Assembly (NCBI GenBank): GCA_003640385.1
Contig: RCAB01000320.1
Span: 1-64,000, forward strand
From: Setaria digitata
Taxonomy: Eukaryota; Nematoda; Chromadorea; Rhabditida; Setariidae
Reading direction: 5' to 3'
Length of the DNA: 64,000 nt
Under the pieces are notes generated by a model. It saw only the letters and a program-made list of their open reading frames with translations. It ran no database searches and was not told the DNA's origin. Numbering within the stretch: the first letter of the stretch is position 1; the number at the start of each line of letters is the position of its first letter. The translations under genes and the position numbers were made by a program. Of this stretch, positions 61,642-64,000 are shown one piece after another.

Positions 61642-61742
61642 TGATAACAAGTTTATCGCAACATTCTTTTGATTTGTCTGATGCAAGTGACACAAGCAGC
61701 TGCAAATTTGAATTTAAATTAGAAAATTGTTTCAAAAAAAGG
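61642..61742 (+). CDS. Candidate isolated exon, unknown gene
   Basis: Between a good acceptor (CCAAATTTTAG) and a donor (AGG followed by GTAACG) lies an open stretch of 33 codons with balanced composition (SLSQHSFDLSDASDTSS, then CKFEFKLENCFKKR). It reads more like coding sequence than its surroundings. No partner exon was identified on either side, so it may be chance or part of a gene extending past the window. Confidence 0.2.
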
Positions 61743-64000
61743 GTAACGAAAATAATATCAAACTACTACAGCAATCCTTGTAAAAACAATTTTTTCTCTT
61801 TTTTTAATTACTTTATTCATTGAAACAGTTTTCTCGTCCCTCGAAAAGTCTCAATATCAAATTAATAATTTCAATTTAATGCAAACTTGCATAACCTTTT
61901 CTCTGAAATATTTTTCACATTAAAAATGCCAACATTTAATGATTTAAAGTTTTTGCATACTTGATATTGGTTTTAGAAAAAATAAAAAAATTTTTCCAGT
62001 CTTCTTTTTCAATAAAAAGAAAAAAAAAAAACCACACGCATCAATCACTAAAATTTTACAATGCCTCATAGCGCAATACATTTTAGAATTAAAAAAAAAA
62101 AAAAAATGAACTAAAATATTATTTATGTGAGATATTTTGAAAATATACGGTAAAATAAATGAGCCTAGAACTTGTCAGTTTAAATTATTTCATATTAGCA
62201 ATTATTATTCAGAAAAGGAAATGCTATATTGGAAATTTATAATTTATATTTGGAATTATTTCTCATATTCATTTTTTTTTAAGCAGATCATTTATGAGTA
62301 AAGTATTATGAAAAAAAAAATGTTTCTATCAAAATACAAAAATAATAGCTGCAGCTAAAATATTATTAATTCTGGAGATTTTTTGTTTCTCTTTTCTTTG
62401 TCTTCCAAATTTGGCTTCGATTTTTAGCAAATTATAAATTGGCGCTCCTCTTGAAAAATCAAAGCAATTTCTCAAATCCTTGTTTCGTTTGTTTTTTTTT
62501 TATTTTCTCCATTTCTGGTAGTATCTTTTGGTTAAATTTTGCCAATACTTTTTCTAGGCTTAGGCCAACATTTTTCGTATTTAAACAAACGAACTTTCAT
62601 TCCATAACTAATTTTTTTTTTCTTCTTATCGTTCTTTTTGACTTCTCTTCTTCGCATTTCACAAATATAAGATGAAATGCAAGAATTTAATTTATTTAAA
62701 ATAATATCGAATTTTTGTTTTGTTGAATATGAAATGATGTAGAATTTTAAATCATCAAGAAATGAAAACTTATATTTTCTTTCTACTTTTAAGGAAAGAA
62801 ATAAAGAAACAGTTAGTTTTCTACTTATTTATTTATTTTTTTTTAATTTTGATGGAAAAATCTCTCGAATTTCCGAAAAGTAAATAATTTTATTTTTCAT
62901 TTAAGAACGTTTTTTTAATTTTGTATTGCTTTTATTTTAAGAACTATTTTATGGATGGATTTACACGAAATTTTAATTTCTTAAAAAGGAAAATTTATTG
63001 AATTTCTGTAATTTTCAGCAGAGGAATAAATTACTAAATAAATATGTTTTGCAATTTCATTCGTGATTTTTGGGAAACTAAATTAAATTTTTTTTTTTTG
63101 GAAATGAATGAAATTTTAAATTGTTAAAAAAAATTAGTCATCTGCATCAATTTTCTACGCATTTCGTAGATATTGGAAATTTTTGGTATTGCATTATAAA
63201 AGCGGAAGGAAAAAACTGAAATCAAAGAAAAAATAATTTGTTAACACTAATAATTAATGAAAAACTGAATTAGAAAAGGCTTTTTTGCAATCATCCCAAG
63301 TTTAAGCTTCCTTTCACATTAATCATTTTAAAGCTTTCCAATAAATTGTTGACAGATTTCTTTGCTTTTTTCCTTTTTTCGATTCATTATTAATAAATCA
63401 ACTATCAATCACGTTATAGGCTAATTAATTATTCCTATGTGTAAAAATATAGTATTAATTAGGGAATTTTCACCAGTTAATAACAAATGTGCATTTATTC
63501 AGTTGCAAAATTAAAGATTACTCTTAAAGATAAAAAAAAAAAAAAAAAAACTAAAAGAATTCCTCGAAAAATTAAAAATTTTCAGAAATTCGAAGCTTTT
63601 AAAATTATTTATTATTAAAATTTGCAAAAAGTGCCTTCAAAATTATTTAATAAGTGATGAAAACAGATAGATTTTAACAGATCTGTGTGTTAAATCTTCC
63701 ATTAAATTGGAAATTGAAAAATTTTTAATTTTCTTAATGCATTAATTAAAACGTTCTACCGAATGAAAATTTGAAAAAGAAAATTAAAAATTTTTACAGC
63801 TTTAGTATTAGAATAAATACATAGATATATTTGGCTTGAAGGATTAACTAAATATTAAATTTGAAAAAGAAAAATTGAAATTTTCGTTGTTCCAAATATT
63901 AATATATTTATATATTCATGCATAAATTTTATCTATTTTACTAATCAGCATCCAGAATAAGAAGGGAAGCAAACTATTTAAATTAATAAAATTTAGATCT

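Larger units (their letters stand above)
60050..64000. other. AT-rich region with one candidate exon, otherwise nothing recognised
   Basis: 3' flank of the DB-module gene (AATAAA near 60623) and then about 3.5 kb of very AT-rich single-copy sequence with poly-A/T tracts. Apart from the candidate exon at 61642-61742, frames are short and rich in Phe, Lys, Asn and Ile as expected from base composition. Confidence 0.55.

Noticed and set aside
1..64000. CRISPR arrays, tRNA/rRNA genes, bacterial (for example Wolbachia-derived) insertions, intact transposons
   Set aside because: None seen by eye: no regularly spaced repeats with unique spacers, no tRNA-like arms, no long unspliced bacterial-type frame, no transposase or reverse-transcriptase motif.

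Overview
The window reads as nuclear DNA of a parasitic nematode, most likely a filarial or other spirurid (clade III) worm. This is inferred from the very AT-rich sequence with many poly-T/poly-A tracts, the short exons with TTTYAG-type acceptors, probable spliced-leader acceptors a few bases upstream of start codons, a nematode cuticle collagen and a DB-module secreted protein. No prokaryotic operon, CRISPR array, tRNA or rRNA gene, intact transposon or bacterial insertion was recognised. Gene models were built by hand from conserved protein blocks, splice sites and codon phase; exon lists are given in each entry.

Layout. 1-12.9 kb, plus strand: 3' part of a BCL11-family C2H2 zinc-finger transcription factor; its 5' end lies outside the window. 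12.9-18.2 kb: low-complexity intergenic DNA with an assembly gap. 18.2-22.7 kb, plus: complete SKIP/SNW1 homologue (skp-1), a spliceosome and transcription co-factor. 23.3-24.4 kb, minus: a small single-pass membrane protein with no recognised family. 25.8-30.2 kb, plus: RMI1 homologue of the BLM/TOP3 dissolvasome, with both OB folds. 31.8-36.0 kb, minus: CK1/TTBK-like protein that appears to be a pseudokinase. 36.5-39.0 kb, minus: cuticle collagen with a subtilisin-type cleavage site. 41.0-41.7 kb, minus: NDUFA2 (complex I B8 subunit). 43.0-54.5 kb, plus: KANSL3-type pseudo-hydrolase subunit of an NSL-like chromatin complex, carrying a very long low-complexity N-terminal region. 57.8-60.0 kb, plus: secreted DB-module protein with a defective-looking splice acceptor. 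60-64 kb: AT-rich, with at most one candidate exon.

The neighbours do not form a pathway. They are independently transcribed genes of gene expression (bcl-11, skp-1, KANSL3), genome stability (RMI1), respiration (NDUFA2), cuticle structure (collagen) and two extracellular or membrane products. NDUFA2 and KANSL3 are head to head; RMI1 and the pseudokinase gene converge.

Assembly quality matters here. At six places a single N (or an N run) sits between two near-identical direct copies. One of these (52.2-52.5 kb) duplicates part of a KANSL3 exon and looks like two alleles joined end to end. The most unusual biology I can support is the CK1-like pseudokinase, the KANSL3 N-terminal extension, the unrecognised membrane protein and the DB-module gene with no AG acceptor. 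I did not find a clear multi-gene novel system.
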